64,000 bases of DNA from Terasakiispira papahanaumokuakeensis. Lineage in GTDB: Bacteria; Pseudomonadota; Gammaproteobacteria; Pseudomonadales; Halomonadaceae. The position numbers and the translations under genes are program-made. The notes under the pieces are model-generated. The model had not been told where the DNA came from and did not search any database. It worked only from the letters and a program-made list of their open reading frames with translations. The DNA lies in NCBI RefSeq assembly GCF_001709345.1, contig NZ_MDTQ01000001.1:806001-870000 (forward strand), read 5' to 3'. Positions 8,627-17,084 of the stretch are shown here, in pieces (the stretch's first letter is position 1; the number at the start of each line of letters is the position of its first letter).

Positions 8627-10861
8627 TTAGAAGGTGTAACGAGCGCTGACACCGTAGTTGCGTCCGCTCTGGGTGTAGCGATCTAGGTTTTGGTTGGCGG
8701 TTAAGCCGCGGACATCGTCCCATTGCCAGTAGCGTTTATCCAGCAAGTTGTAGACGCCAGCGCTCAGACGCAGATGATCCATGACATCGACATAACCTGT
8801 CAGATCGACCAAGGTGTAGCTGGGGCGGGCCAACACTTCATTTAAACCGGTATCATTGAGGTCACTGATATCGCCTGCGTCTTTGGCATCGGTCCAGGTG
8901 ATGTGCAAGGCGCTCCCCCAATGATCGGCATCATAGGCGAGCGCCGCTGAGGCTTGCATGGGCGCTATGCTATCTAGCGGTACATTACGGGTGCGATTAC
9001 CTTCGCTGTCTTCGTAATCATCATATTCGCCTTTGGCGTAGGCCAGGGCGCCGCTGAGTGTCAAACCGCTCAGGTTGGATTGGTTCAGAGCTTCGGCAAG
9101 ATCAAGTTCACCTTTGAGTTCAACGCCATGAATATTGACTTTATTCAGGTTGACGGTGGTGAAGGTTCCGGTCGGGTACTGCGCTGTTGCGCCAAGGCTG
9201 AATTGTTTTTGGATAAAGTCTTTGTAGTGGTTGTCATAAATGGCCAGCTCAGCACTGCCCAGACGCCCTTCAAAACGTAGACCGGCTTCAGCAAAAGTGC
9301 TTTTCTCGGGCTTTAGGTCCGGGTTGGGGCGAATGACATAGCCGAAGTTAAAGCCACCAAAAGATCCGGCATTTTCGTAGTAATAAAAGCTATTTTCCAG
9401 CGTTGGGGCTCTAAAGCCGGTACCGTAACGGGCATAAGCGCTGGTGATGTCATTGATGATCCAATTGAGCCCCAGCTGGGCGGTCACCCGGTCATCTTCG
9501 TTGCTATCCCAGCTGTTTGTGATGTGCTGATCGGTCTCTGGATCAATCTTGTAATGATCGTAGCGAATGGCGGGTAGCAGGCTGAGGCTGTTGGTCACTT
9601 GCCAATGATCTTGCAGGTAAAGACCGTAATAGTCGCCTTTGGCTTTGGGCGAGAAGCGGCTGGTGGTTGTGACCCCTTCACTGGTTTGTCGGCTGAGGTT
9701 TTCGTAGGTCCGGTGAATATACTGACCGCCGTAGCTCAGTTGGTGATCTCCCAGTTGTTTGGTCAGATCGGCCTTAAGTTGGTAGTCCTTTTGTTCATAG
9801 CCCCGGTTATAGAGGTTTTGGGTGCTGGGGTTATCGGTGAAGCTGTTCGTTTCAGCCTGTTGGTAATCCAGCTGCCATCGTAGGCGGTCGTACATGACAT
9901 TGCGCTGTGTATTGAGATGGAACAGGCTTAGGCGTTTACGTTTGATTTCGTCGTCTTGTTGCTGGGGGCGGTCAGCGGTGGTCTCTGAATAAAGATCATA
10001 ATCCGATTCAGTTTTGAAGTGTTCAGCGGTCAGTCCCCACTGGTTTTGGTTGTCGTGATGCCAAATGAGCTTACCCAACCAGTTGTGTGTGGTGTCTTCT
10101 CCAGGGTCGACCGCGCGACGGCTGGGGCCTAGTGCCTGTCCGTCACCATCACCATAGTAATTCTCTTGCTCATCGCCACTGCGGTGAGTGTAAAGCAGCA
10201 TGGACTCTAATCGTCCACTTCGATTGGCCAGTGTGGCGGTTTGTGAGAATTGGTTGGCATCACTGCGATAACTGCCCTTGAGGCTGGCATAAGTGTCATT
10301 GCCTTGTGGCGCGAGGAAGTCATCAGGTCGTTTGGTTCTAAATTGCACGACGCCAGACATGGCCCCGGACCCTGCACTGATGTCCCCTCCTTTGACAATT
10401 TGCATCTCGCCGACGGCGTCGAGATCTAGGCTGGCGCGCCCTGAATTGAGGTAACTGGCGCTTTGTGGGGTGTAGCTATCCGGCATTTCCAATCCGTCAA
10501 CCAGCAGCTTGACGCGGTCGCCGTCAAGCCCGCGAATATTGATACTACCGATACTGCCTCGGTTGTTACCGCTGACGGTGACGCCTGGCTCGTAACGCAA
10601 CGCATCGGAAAGATCCGTACTGATGTTGCGCTCTAAAGTCGCGGCATCAATCTTCTGGGTGATACCGACAGCATGAGCATGGGCGGTGATGTCTTGTTCG
10701 GGCCCTTTTTCACCTTTCACAATGACATGATCAAGTTCCGTTGCGGAGGACGTTTGAGGCGCGGTTGTATCGCTCTCCGCGACTGCCCAACTGCTGGGGG
10801 TGAGCGCACAAGTGAGCATTACACAGTTCAAGGCCGCTGCTGGCCAGTATTTCGGGGTCAT
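8627..10861 (-). CDS. TonB-dependent haem/haemoglobin-type outer-membrane receptor
   Basis: This outer-membrane gated beta-barrel imports an iron source, using TonB energy. A signal peptide ends near SSWAVA. A TonB-box-like ELDHVIVKG sits at about 42-50, and the plug domain (about 60-170) contains DALRYEPGVTV, SINIRGLDGDRVKLLVDG and EMQIVKGG. The barrel ends in the canonical aromatic GVSARYTF. Plug wording and the 744-residue length match the haemoglobin/transferrin/lactoferrin receptor class (HmuR or HpuB style). The exact ligand is not decided by the sequence. A Fur-box-like palindrome lies 48 bp upstream of the start, so iron repression is likely. Confidence 0.9.
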   Translation of the reverse strand: MTPKYWPAAALNCVMLTCALTPSSWAVAESDTTAPQTSSATELDHVIVKGEKGPEQDITAHAHAVGITQKIDAATLERNISTDLSDALRYEPGVTVSGNNRGSIGSINIRGLDGDRVKLLVDGLEMPDSYTPQSASYLNSGRASLDLDAVGEMQIVKGGDISAGSGAMSGVVQFRTKRPDDFLAPQGNDTYASLKGSYRSDANQFSQTATLANRSGRLESMLLYTHRSGDEQENYYGDGDGQALGPSRRAVDPGEDTTHNWLGKLIWHHDNQNQWGLTAEHFKTESDYDLYSETTADRPQQQDDEIKRKRLSLFHLNTQRNVMYDRLRWQLDYQQAETNSFTDNPSTQNLYNRGYEQKDYQLKADLTKQLGDHQLSYGGQYIHRTYENLSRQTSEGVTTTSRFSPKAKGDYYGLYLQDHWQVTNSLSLLPAIRYDHYKIDPETDQHITNSWDSNEDDRVTAQLGLNWIINDITSAYARYGTGFRAPTLENSFYYYENAGSFGGFNFGYVIRPNPDLKPEKSTFAEAGLRFEGRLGSAELAIYDNHYKDFIQKQFSLGATAQYPTGTFTTVNLNKVNIHGVELKGELDLAEALNQSNLSGLTLSGALAYAKGEYDDYEDSEGNRTRNVPLDSIAPMQASAALAYDADHWGSALHITWTDAKDAGDISDLNDTGLNEVLARPSYTLVDLTGYVDVMDHLRLSAGVYNLLDKRYWQWDDVRGLTANQNLDRYTQSGRNYGVSARYTF

Positions 10862-10908
10862 CGCTAAGTTTCCTGCGTCATCATTAGAATGATGACAATG
10901 ATACTTAA

Positions 10909-10925
10909 TTGATAATAATTATCAA
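10909..10925 (-). promoter_or_regulatory. Fur-box-like operator of the TonB receptor
   Basis: The 17-base near-palindrome ttgataataattatcaa carries the GATAAT/ATTATC hexamers of the Fur consensus. It is 48-64 bp upstream of the receptor ATG, where a Fur repressor would block transcription when iron is plentiful. Confidence 0.75.
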
Positions 10926-11040
10926 AACTGTTTGGCTTTTAATCTTATTAAGATTGATTAAGAATGACCGCTTGAGGCCGATGGCATGGCCGTCCGCAAC
11001 GCCTGACTTGAGTCAGTGGAGAGCGTTGAGTTTGCGTGAT

Positions 11041-11634
11041 TTATTGAGGTGTAGCGGGCAGGATTCGAAGTTCCATTCGTTTGATGTAGGTCTTAACGTT
11101 ATGGTGCTGAAGTGGGGTGGCTGCTGGGGTGTGATTGGAAGAGCGTTGTATTTGAAAAGAGATGTGGTCTGCTCCTGGCTTTGACGTGATGGGAATCAAA
11201 TAAGTACCGCCAGTACGTCGAGCTTGCGGGCCAAATGGCGTGACTTCGCCGATAAACTGTCCTGAGGGCTGGCTGATGATAATGCTTTGCCCGGGTTGTA
11301 ACGCTGAAACTTCCAGTACCAGTATGAGGCTTTCACCGGCGTTAAGAGGGCGTGGTAACGGCAAGGTGTTCGTCTGACCCGTGTGGGTGATTAAGGGGCG
11401 CGCTTGTTGTGCTTCAACGGTCAATGTTTCAGCGGCTGACGTTTCAGAAGCTGACGTTTCAGAGGCTAACGTTGAAACGTTCTGTAGGCTTAGGCCTATT
11501 ATGCATAAGCCGATTTGGCACAGTGCCTTAATCCCGTTGACACCACAATAACGCAAGCGGTTAGACAAGCAGCCCCTCTGGGCTGCTTGTGATGTGGCAT
11601 CGCGTGTAGCGCTGCTGTGTACTTGGCGTCGCAT
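11041..11634 (-). CDS. Exported protein resembling the tyrosinase C-terminal domain
   Basis: A 197-residue protein with an N-terminal hydrophobic segment (about 36-52), so probably exported. A low-complexity SETSASETSAAET linker follows, then a beta-rich domain. Its segment FIGEVTPFGPQARRTGGTYLIPI lines up with FAGIISLFGPAHGKAHDVTFIVPI near the tyrosinase C-terminus, and both end in a strand of type MELRIL / ALHIQAL. Its ATG overlaps the tyrosinase stop (TAATG), so it is translationally coupled. It is not a recognisable MelC1-type copper chaperone. A partner or shield domain for the tyrosinase is my inference. The basic N-terminal 30 residues are unusual for a simple signal peptide. Confidence 0.6.
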   Translation of the reverse strand: MRRQVHSSATRDATSQAAQRGCLSNRLRYCGVNGIKALCQIGLCIIGLSLQNVSTLASETSASETSAAETLTVEAQQARPLITHTGQTNTLPLPRPLNAGESLILVLEVSALQPGQSIIISQPSGQFIGEVTPFGPQARRTGGTYLIPITSKPGADHISFQIQRSSNHTPAATPLQHHNVKTYIKRMELRILPATPQ

Positions 11635-13283
11635 TATAGCGCCTGGATGTGCAATGCCTTGATTGCTGGTGCTGTATTTTGATCGTGGGTTAAATCAAAT
11701 TTCAGTTGCAGTGATTGGTTGCCTTTCAGTTGTTGTAGTTGCTGAATGACTTGATTGTGTTGTGGGATCGGCACAATAAAGGTGACGTCGTGGGCTTTCC
11801 CATGAGCCGGACCAAACAAGCTGATAATGCCGGCAAAGTGAGGATCCTCTGGGGTTAAGCGCATTTTCCCCTCAGGGGCATTCAGTGTGATATCAAACTG
11901 CCTGGGGGCACTGGGATCGGTACTTCTTTGGAATGTGATAACGGCAAATAGCGTTTTCCCTGGGGCTTGTTGTAGGGTCACATTCGCTTTATCACCTTGA
12001 ATTGTGCCTTGTATCATCGCCGCATTTCGGGTGACGTTGTCAGCCATGGCGGGATCAATAAAACCTGGGGCATACACATAATTAAAGGCTGAAGTGCTCA
12101 GATAATCTCCCGCTTTGCCATTGAGTATGGGGTCGCCTTGAGCATTAAAGAAAAACAGAAAGGGTTCTTCTTTTAACTGTCTTAGCGCTACAGGGTCTGT
12201 GGGTAAAGTCGGCTCTTGTATGACTTGTTGCTTACGTTCCCAGACTTCCCAAAGCCGATCCATATTCGCGTGATGTAGAAAGAAAATAGGATCTACCGGC
12301 GATAAAAAATTGGTCATATTGCCGTATGGCCCAGGGTTCCATGTCGGGACTCCCCCAATATTGTTATGCACTTGGTTATGGGGCTGACCTTCCAGTACTG
12401 AAAAAGTCGTTCCCCCCGTATGATGATTGTGGGAATTTGTTTTCGAGCTGCAGAAACTATTCACCATATTGTCGCCATCATAAAACCGTGTCGGTTTCAG
12501 GCCTGGCACGACAACTTGCGGGGAACAAGCATGGGCAGTTTTCGCATCGAGGTTAGGGTTTGCCCGGCTGAGATAACGTGATGTGGGCATCGTAGCGAAG
12601 GCGGCATTGCCGGGAATGTATTGGCCTGATTCAGGGTCATAACCGGTGACCCCATTCCAAAACTGATCAAAGGTTTGATAACCCCGGTGCTTGAGCTGCT
12701 CTCTCTGTGCACTATTGAGTGACTGCCAATAGCGTTGAAGCGCTGGTTGCATCGATTGAGTGAAGGTCTCGATGTTCTGCGTCATCTCGCCATAGGCGCT
12801 ATCGGTCGGTGTGAGTACCCCTTCAAACATCATATCGGGCATCTGTGGGGATGCGGTCCAATCCCAATAAGGCAACGCAAAAGAGGGATTGCCACTGTAG
12901 TGGCGAATGATTTGTTCGACATAACCGATATAACCGCGATGCCAGACATAAAACCACCAGTTGCCGTGAGGGCAGTCCATATAATGGATAAAGGCGATAC
13001 GAAACCAGTTATGCGGGTGATCGGTCGGTAAGGCGAGCATTTTTTTGATGGCGACCGCATAACTCTTAAGCATCTGTTGTCCTTGCGGACTATTCGCCTC
13101 GTAGCGAATGGCAGGCGCGGTTTGCGCCATCGCTTTGAAAGGGAGTGACAGTGAACCGGCCAAGCAGGTGCTCCCGGCAATAAAGGCTCGTCTGGAAATG
13201 CTGCCTGAGTGAGCAGAAAGAGCGCCTGAGTGGGTGGTTAATACCCCAGAAGATACCTGCGTTGAGGGTTTAGAAAACGTCAT
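11634..13283 (-). CDS. Tat-exported tyrosinase / polyphenol oxidase (type-3 copper)
   Basis: This type-3 copper enzyme should oxidise phenols or catechols with oxygen. A twin-arginine leader is visible (SRRAFIAGS, R31-R32 counted from the ATG at 13283). The CuA site has H100, H106 and H115 in FIHYMDCPHGNWWFYVWHRGY. The CuB site has H302 and H306 (PHNQVHNNIGG) and H337 in DPIFFLHHANMDRLW. C104, four residues after the first CuA His and two before the second, matches the Cys that makes a thioether bond to a copper His in plant and fungal enzymes. A C-terminal beta domain follows, resembling the plant KFDV region. The ATG at 13283 has GGGGA eight bases upstream; an ATG at 13304 would add seven residues. 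Confidence 0.92.
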   Translation of the reverse strand: MTFSKPSTQVSSGVLTTHSGALSAHSGSISRRAFIAGSTCLAGSLSLPFKAMAQTAPAIRYEANSPQGQQMLKSYAVAIKKMLALPTDHPHNWFRIAFIHYMDCPHGNWWFYVWHRGYIGYVEQIIRHYSGNPSFALPYWDWTASPQMPDMMFEGVLTPTDSAYGEMTQNIETFTQSMQPALQRYWQSLNSAQREQLKHRGYQTFDQFWNGVTGYDPESGQYIPGNAAFATMPTSRYLSRANPNLDAKTAHACSPQVVVPGLKPTRFYDGDNMVNSFCSSKTNSHNHHTGGTTFSVLEGQPHNQVHNNIGGVPTWNPGPYGNMTNFLSPVDPIFFLHHANMDRLWEVWERKQQVIQEPTLPTDPVALRQLKEEPFLFFFNAQGDPILNGKAGDYLSTSAFNYVYAPGFIDPAMADNVTRNAAMIQGTIQGDKANVTLQQAPGKTLFAVITFQRSTDPSAPRQFDITLNAPEGKMRLTPEDPHFAGIISLFGPAHGKAHDVTFIVPIPQHNQVIQQLQQLKGNQSLQLKFDLTHDQNTAPAIKALHIQAL

Positions 13284-13492
13284 CCTGAGTATCCCCGAAT
13301 CCATAGTGCAGTTATATTGATGACGTCAGGTACTGCGGTACCTTGAACCGACATATCCCTGTCGTCACAAGTAAGGCTAGATTTACTTGCCAGCCTTATA
13401 TGTCTAGGTGTTGTCACATCAAATATCCAGCACTTGAGCGACTTTTGACGAGATTCATTGCAGAGCGCCTAAATATGTGCCTTCGTGAGTGA

Positions 13493-13848
13493 TCAACTAA
13501 CCAAAAAATGACGCCAGAGGTAAGAGAAAGGTAATACCAAGACAAGTGCCGGTAGAAAATTAACGACTGCAAAATTCATGATTTTGGCAATTCTTAGCCC
13601 GACAGCCACCATAACGCTGTTCCCAATATTAATGCCATGACGACGACAGGAATAAAATGTGCCTTGATGATCATCGTGATACCAATGGCCATTGAGGCGA
13701 GCGCAAATGTTGGGGGCAGGCCATCTTGCAAGCGTTGTGAAATAATTCTGGACAGTAATGGGCCTGCCAGCCCACCAAGAATAATGGCGCCGCTATTGAT
13801 GAAAGCATTCTTTGAGTAGGCATTGCCTGAAATGCCTATGTTCGACAA
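13493..13848 (-). pseudogene. yqgA-like (DUF554) membrane gene with internal out-of-frame deletion
   Basis: The first part encodes about 78 residues matching the start of YqgA/DUF554 proteins (INSGAIILGGLAGPLLS, FALASMAIGITMIIK, VVVMALILGTAL). The frame then runs quickly into a stop at 13594. In another minus-strand frame, 13493 to about 13625 encodes VAVGLRIAKIMNFAVVNFLP followed by ALVLVLPFSYLWRHF and a stop, which is the expected C-terminal end of the same family. Full-length relatives are about 230 residues. The central 110-120 residues are therefore missing and the reading frame is broken at the junction. Function is almost certainly lost. Confidence 0.85.
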
Positions 13849-13946
13849 TACGGTGTTAAAAAATGGCTTAGAATACTCATTGGTAACATGTCAACGGCAT
13901 TGCTTCACCGGTTTTTGCCTTGTCTTGCTGAACCGTAAAGGGAGAT

Positions 13947-14588
13947 TTAATAAGTCGCGCGTAACCAACGAGCTACCTTCCGGCGATTATAAAAATGGTT
14001 ATATTGAGCCGTATAAACCCGCTCGGGTGCCATACTGGCGCCTTCTTGATGTGAGTGATCAAGCGTGAAGGTACGTGCCGCTCCGACGGGGCGTTTCTCG
14101 GGCCCATAAGTCGCGACAATGCGTAGGGTAATGGCTTGAATCTCTTCGCTATGAATTTCCCGAGTTGTCGACGTTTGAGGATGTTGTTGAATATGCGTTA
14201 ACGCGCGCTCGATTAAATGACTAAATGTGCCCACTGTGAGACTGTCGCCTGAGGCAAGGGGCCCCTGACAAGTGCCATTACCAGGTCTCACCCCTTCAAT
14301 ATCTTCCATTTGATCGACAAAGTCTGTGACATTGTCACAAAAAACGTCTTGTTTAGAAGTGACCACAATTTGAACCGACTCGATATAAAGTGCTTCTTGG
14401 CTCATATTGCTCAGTAAACACATCGATTTTGGGCTTCGTTCACCCACTTGGCTGATGATCATTTTAGGGCGTCGTTGTCGGCGATAGTTTTGATAGAGTA
14501 GCTGAGCATAGATCAGCCAAATCATTACTGAAATTAAACTGGTTATTGCAGTAATGGCGGCAGTATTGGACTGAAGCCAATGCCACAT
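13947..14588 (-). CDS. Hypothetical single-TM membrane protein
   Basis: A 213-residue protein with one hydrophobic helix (about 9-32), followed by the basic stretch YRRQRRPK, which predicts an inside-facing anchor. The rest is soluble, with ISQVGERSPKSMCLLSNMS and a segment (ITLRIVATYGPEKR) suggesting a beta-rich fold. I do not recognise the family. It lies 36 bp downstream of the FMPV-repeat gene on the same strand, with no terminator between, so the two are probably cotranscribed. This places a membrane protein in the same transcript as one of the repeat proteins. Confidence 0.7.
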   Translation of the reverse strand: MWHWLQSNTAAITAITSLISVMIWLIYAQLLYQNYRRQRRPKMIISQVGERSPKSMCLLSNMSQEALYIESVQIVVTSKQDVFCDNVTDFVDQMEDIEGVRPGNGTCQGPLASGDSLTVGTFSHLIERALTHIQQHPQTSTTREIHSEEIQAITLRIVATYGPEKRPVGAARTFTLDHSHQEGASMAPERVYTAQYNHFYNRRKVARWLRATY

Positions 14589-14624
14589 AAAAACTCCCTG
14601 AATATACGGTTGCTGAATGTCGTG

Positions 14625-15167
14625 TTAAATGCACGAATGTCTGAAGATGAAGTCATCCTCTGCAGGCAATGAAATCACGCTCCCTTCCGGTATGCGGTTG
14701 TCAGCGTCAGCCTTTCTATTGAAGGTATTGCCGTCGACCGGCATAAAGATGTCAATATGCCCGTCGGGAAATGGTTGGTCTTCAAGTGCATTCATCTCAT
14801 AGGTGCCGATGTCAGTCTCTCGGTTGAAACGATTACCGTCAACCGGCATGAAAATAGAGACATGACGGTCAGGGAAGGGGAAGCCTTCAAATACGCTCGT
14901 CTCGCGGGGGGCAACGGCAGCCTTCTGATCAAAGGTATTGCCGTCAACGGGCATGAAGAGGGAGAGGTTGTTACCGGGGAATGGAAGACCTTCAAAATCG
15001 CCCATATTGTGAGTTTTAATATCGTCATTCAGCTCAAGAATATCGCCTTCAACTGGCATAAAGGGCGAGTTGATCCTGTCTTGACTGTTGCCATTCAGGA
15101 TTTCCTTGATATAAGAATTTTGGCCCAAAAGATAGATTCTTTCTTCTAAATATGCTGAATTTTTCAT
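14625..15167 (-). CDS. FMPV[DE]G four-repeat protein (unknown family)
   Basis: A 180-residue acidic protein built from a 35-residue repeat. The motif FMPV[DE]G[DN] starts at residues 36, 71, 106 and 141, exactly 35 apart, each later copy preceded by a PFP block. The N-terminus (AYLEERIYLLGQNSYIKEIL) parallels that of the 196-residue neighbour (ASFEEKVYLLAYTAYGKDL). The repeat core resembles IFTPYEG and IFTHFEG in the two proteins upstream. No signal peptide or membrane helix is seen. Its GGGGATATCATT-ATG start region is weakly like those of the relatives. I know no named family with this repeat. Confidence 0.75.
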   Translation of the reverse strand: MKNSAYLEERIYLLGQNSYIKEILNGNSQDRINSPFMPVEGDILELNDDIKTHNMGDFEGLPFPGNNLSLFMPVDGNTFDQKAAVAPRETSVFEGFPFPDRHVSIFMPVDGNRFNRETDIGTYEMNALEDQPFPDGHIDIFMPVDGNTFNRKADADNRIPEGSVISLPAEDDFIFRHSCI

Positions 15168-15595
15168 AATGATATCCCCGTAAAGTCAGCTAAGAATACG
15201 CATGCTTTATGCGTGAAGTAAGCTGTCTTTTCAATTGATTGCGTAATTTTTAATTAAAATGATTATTTTGAATTTTGTTTTTTAATCATTGAATTCTAGT
15301 GTTTTTATATTGGTTTTAGAGGTGTATTTCATGGTTCTACTATAGAGTGAAATCAGTATTTAATGAGTGATTGCAGTCACTTTTGATATGATTTTTAAAC
15401 ATCGAGTTGCTTTTAAGTCTCATTATTTAAGACTTTTTTGTGGAGTATTTTATGGGTTTTGGTGACGAGGTCAGTGAGCGGTGAGAGGTTGTTGAGGGTC
15501 AGTGAGTCAATAGATGAGTGAATTGGTGAGCGTGATCGTACTCAATATCAATATATGATGTTTTTACTAAATTTTATCTCTATTGAATAGCCAAA
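15168..15595. other. AT-rich leader region of the FMPV-repeat gene
   Basis: This non-coding stretch is very T-rich on the plus strand, so A-rich in the sense of the minus-strand gene. Near the gene it holds a short hairpin, acgcat-gcttt-atgcgt (15198-15214). No open frame with family resemblance is visible. Confidence 0.5.
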
Positions 15596-15652
15596 TACCC
15601 CCTACATGACACCAAGTCATATAGAGGGTACTGGTGATATTACCGCGATAAA
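15596..15652 (-). terminator. 3' hairpin and conserved motif of the duplicated-block repeat gene
   Basis: Arms 15596-15610 and 15616-15630 pair in 13 of 15 positions around the loop accaa, and T-rich sequence follows on the minus strand. Between the hairpin and the stop codon lies ggtgatattaccgcgataaa (15633-15652), a motif also found after the two other relatives (17038-17058, 19926-19947). Confidence 0.7.
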
Positions 15653-15666
15653 GTACTGGGTATGAC

Positions 15667-16317
15667 TTAGGCCAACAGGTCGCCTGTTTCTGGCAACGGT
15701 GTTGTACCGATCAACTCAAGGTCACCGATGTTAGGAATGTCGGAGTTATACCAGTCGGAATAATCGCCTTCAAGCGTCTTGATGAAAGATACTTCGGTTA
15801 AGTCAGGAAGTTCAACGTCTTCCATGGGTTCATAGTCACTCAGGTCGATGTCATCAAGACCTCCATCATCACTGGATGAGAAGATAACCGCATCATTCGC
15901 ATCATCAGCAACGGCTTTCGGTAATGGCATTGACTCGGTTTCTTCAAGACCACCGATGTAAGGGATATCAGTGTCATACAAGTCGGAATAATCGCCTTCA
16001 AGCGTCTTGAAGAAAGATGCCTCAATGTGAGGTAATTCGGCTACGTCAGGAAGTTCAACGTCCTCCATAGGTTCATAGTCACTCAGGTCGATGTCATCAA
16101 GACCCCCATCATCACTGGATGAGAAGATAACCGCGTCATTTGCATCATCAGCAACTGCTTTAGGTAAAGGCGTTGTATCGGTAATTTCAATGCCATCGAT
16201 CTGATCAAGGTCTCGACTCAGGTCAAGTTGACCTTCGTAGGGCGTAAAGATGACAACATCATCATTATCATGAAAAAATGAATTGTTGTTTTCTTTTTGA
16301 GATTTAAATAATGCCAT
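15667..16317 (-). CDS. Acidic repeat protein with two 42-residue identical blocks (unknown family)
   Basis: A 216-residue protein with 58 Asp/Glu (27%) and only about seven Lys/Arg. Residues 50-91 and 131-172 are identical (starting PLPKAVADDANDAVIFSSSD), an 81-residue period. The corresponding DNA copies (15802-15927, 16045-16170) differ only at silent sites. The N-terminus carries VVIFTPYEG, like its neighbours. The tail GTTPLPETGDLLA ends in acidic-plus-three-hydrophobic residues, as many type I secretion substrates do. The RBS AAGGAAAG precedes the ATG. No signal peptide or membrane helix is visible. The LPETG is probably chance. Confidence 0.78.
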   Translation of the reverse strand: MALFKSQKENNNSFFHDNDDVVIFTPYEGQLDLSRDLDQIDGIEITDTTPLPKAVADDANDAVIFSSSDDGGLDDIDLSDYEPMEDVELPDVAELPHIEASFFKTLEGDYSDLYDTDIPYIGGLEETESMPLPKAVADDANDAVIFSSSDDGGLDDIDLSDYEPMEDVELPDLTEVSFIKTLEGDYSDWYNSDIPNIGDLELIGTTPLPETGDLLA

Positions 16318-16999
16318 GGTTCTTTCCTTTCTTGGTTGATTTAAGCGTGATAGTACACTTCCATAAGCCGTGTAGAGTTACACGGGATCTTGCCTTTTTT
16401 GAATCTTAAGATTCAAATTCTGCATCAGATTTTTATCTTTTCTGATGGTTTTGTGATGCGTCTTTCTATGGGGTTTACTTTATTATTGAGCCTTGATTTT
16501 GGAGGTGACTGTGATCACTTTTGAAATTAATTTTTTGTATTTTTTTATAGTGTGTCTCGTGATTTGTTGGTTTTTTTGAATTTTTATATCGTATTTTGAG
16601 AACGTATTTTTTGATAGGTTTTTAGGTTTTTTTAAAGGATTTCAATCGGTATTGGTTGAGTTTGGATGTGAAACTTATGGTGTGATAGAGGTTTTTTTAG
16701 TGAGACGATATGAGTCTCAAATGGTGATATTTTTAGTCGTACTTTTGCCGTTTTGATATGGATGTTGTCGGTTTTATGAAAGTGGTATAGCGAATCCCTA
16801 CACCTCTCCCTCCCCATTGGCTATAGGCTTATTCATGGTGTAGTTAAACGGCTTGAACTGACCATCGACTTCAGTGATCAGGTTTTACAAGAGACTGGAG
16901 ATTCGTGAAGAGACTGGTTGTATCGTTTTGGTAATGACTAGGATGAGGCGTTTCGGAATAGATGAGTGTAGAGATGAGTGTGTCGCTCATTCAAACGAA
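16318..16999. other. Long AT-rich intergenic leader
   Basis: About 680 bases lie between the repeat gene start and the next terminator. The stretch is strongly T-rich on the plus strand from 16440 to 16740. I see no gene. A 61-codon minus-strand open frame at 16632-16817 has no family signature. The region probably holds the promoter and a long A-rich leader of the 216-residue gene. Confidence 0.5.
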
Positions 17000-17058
17000 A
17001 TGCCTTCTACCTGAATAATATCCATGTAGAAGGCATCGGTAATATTAACTGCGATAAA
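17000..17058 (-). terminator. 3' hairpin and conserved motif of the ETTPLPEDG repeat gene
   Basis: The 11-bp perfect stem atgccttctac (17000-17010) / gtagaaggcat (17026-17036) is followed on the minus strand by TTTCGTTTG. Just inside it lies ggtaatattaactgcgataaa (17038-17058), nearly the same as the motif at 15633-15652. Confidence 0.75.
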
Positions 17059-17084
17059 ACATACGATAAAATTGAGAGGGCAGC

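Noticed and set aside
15667-15695. LPETG near the C-terminus of the 216-residue protein, resembling a sortase signal
   Set aside because: No hydrophobic helix and basic tail follow, and the organism looks Gram-negative. The paralogues have AETG and LETD, so the match is most likely chance.
16632-16817. 61-codon minus-strand frame in the AT-rich gap
   Set aside because: Composition follows the surrounding T-rich DNA, and neither start signal nor family features are seen.
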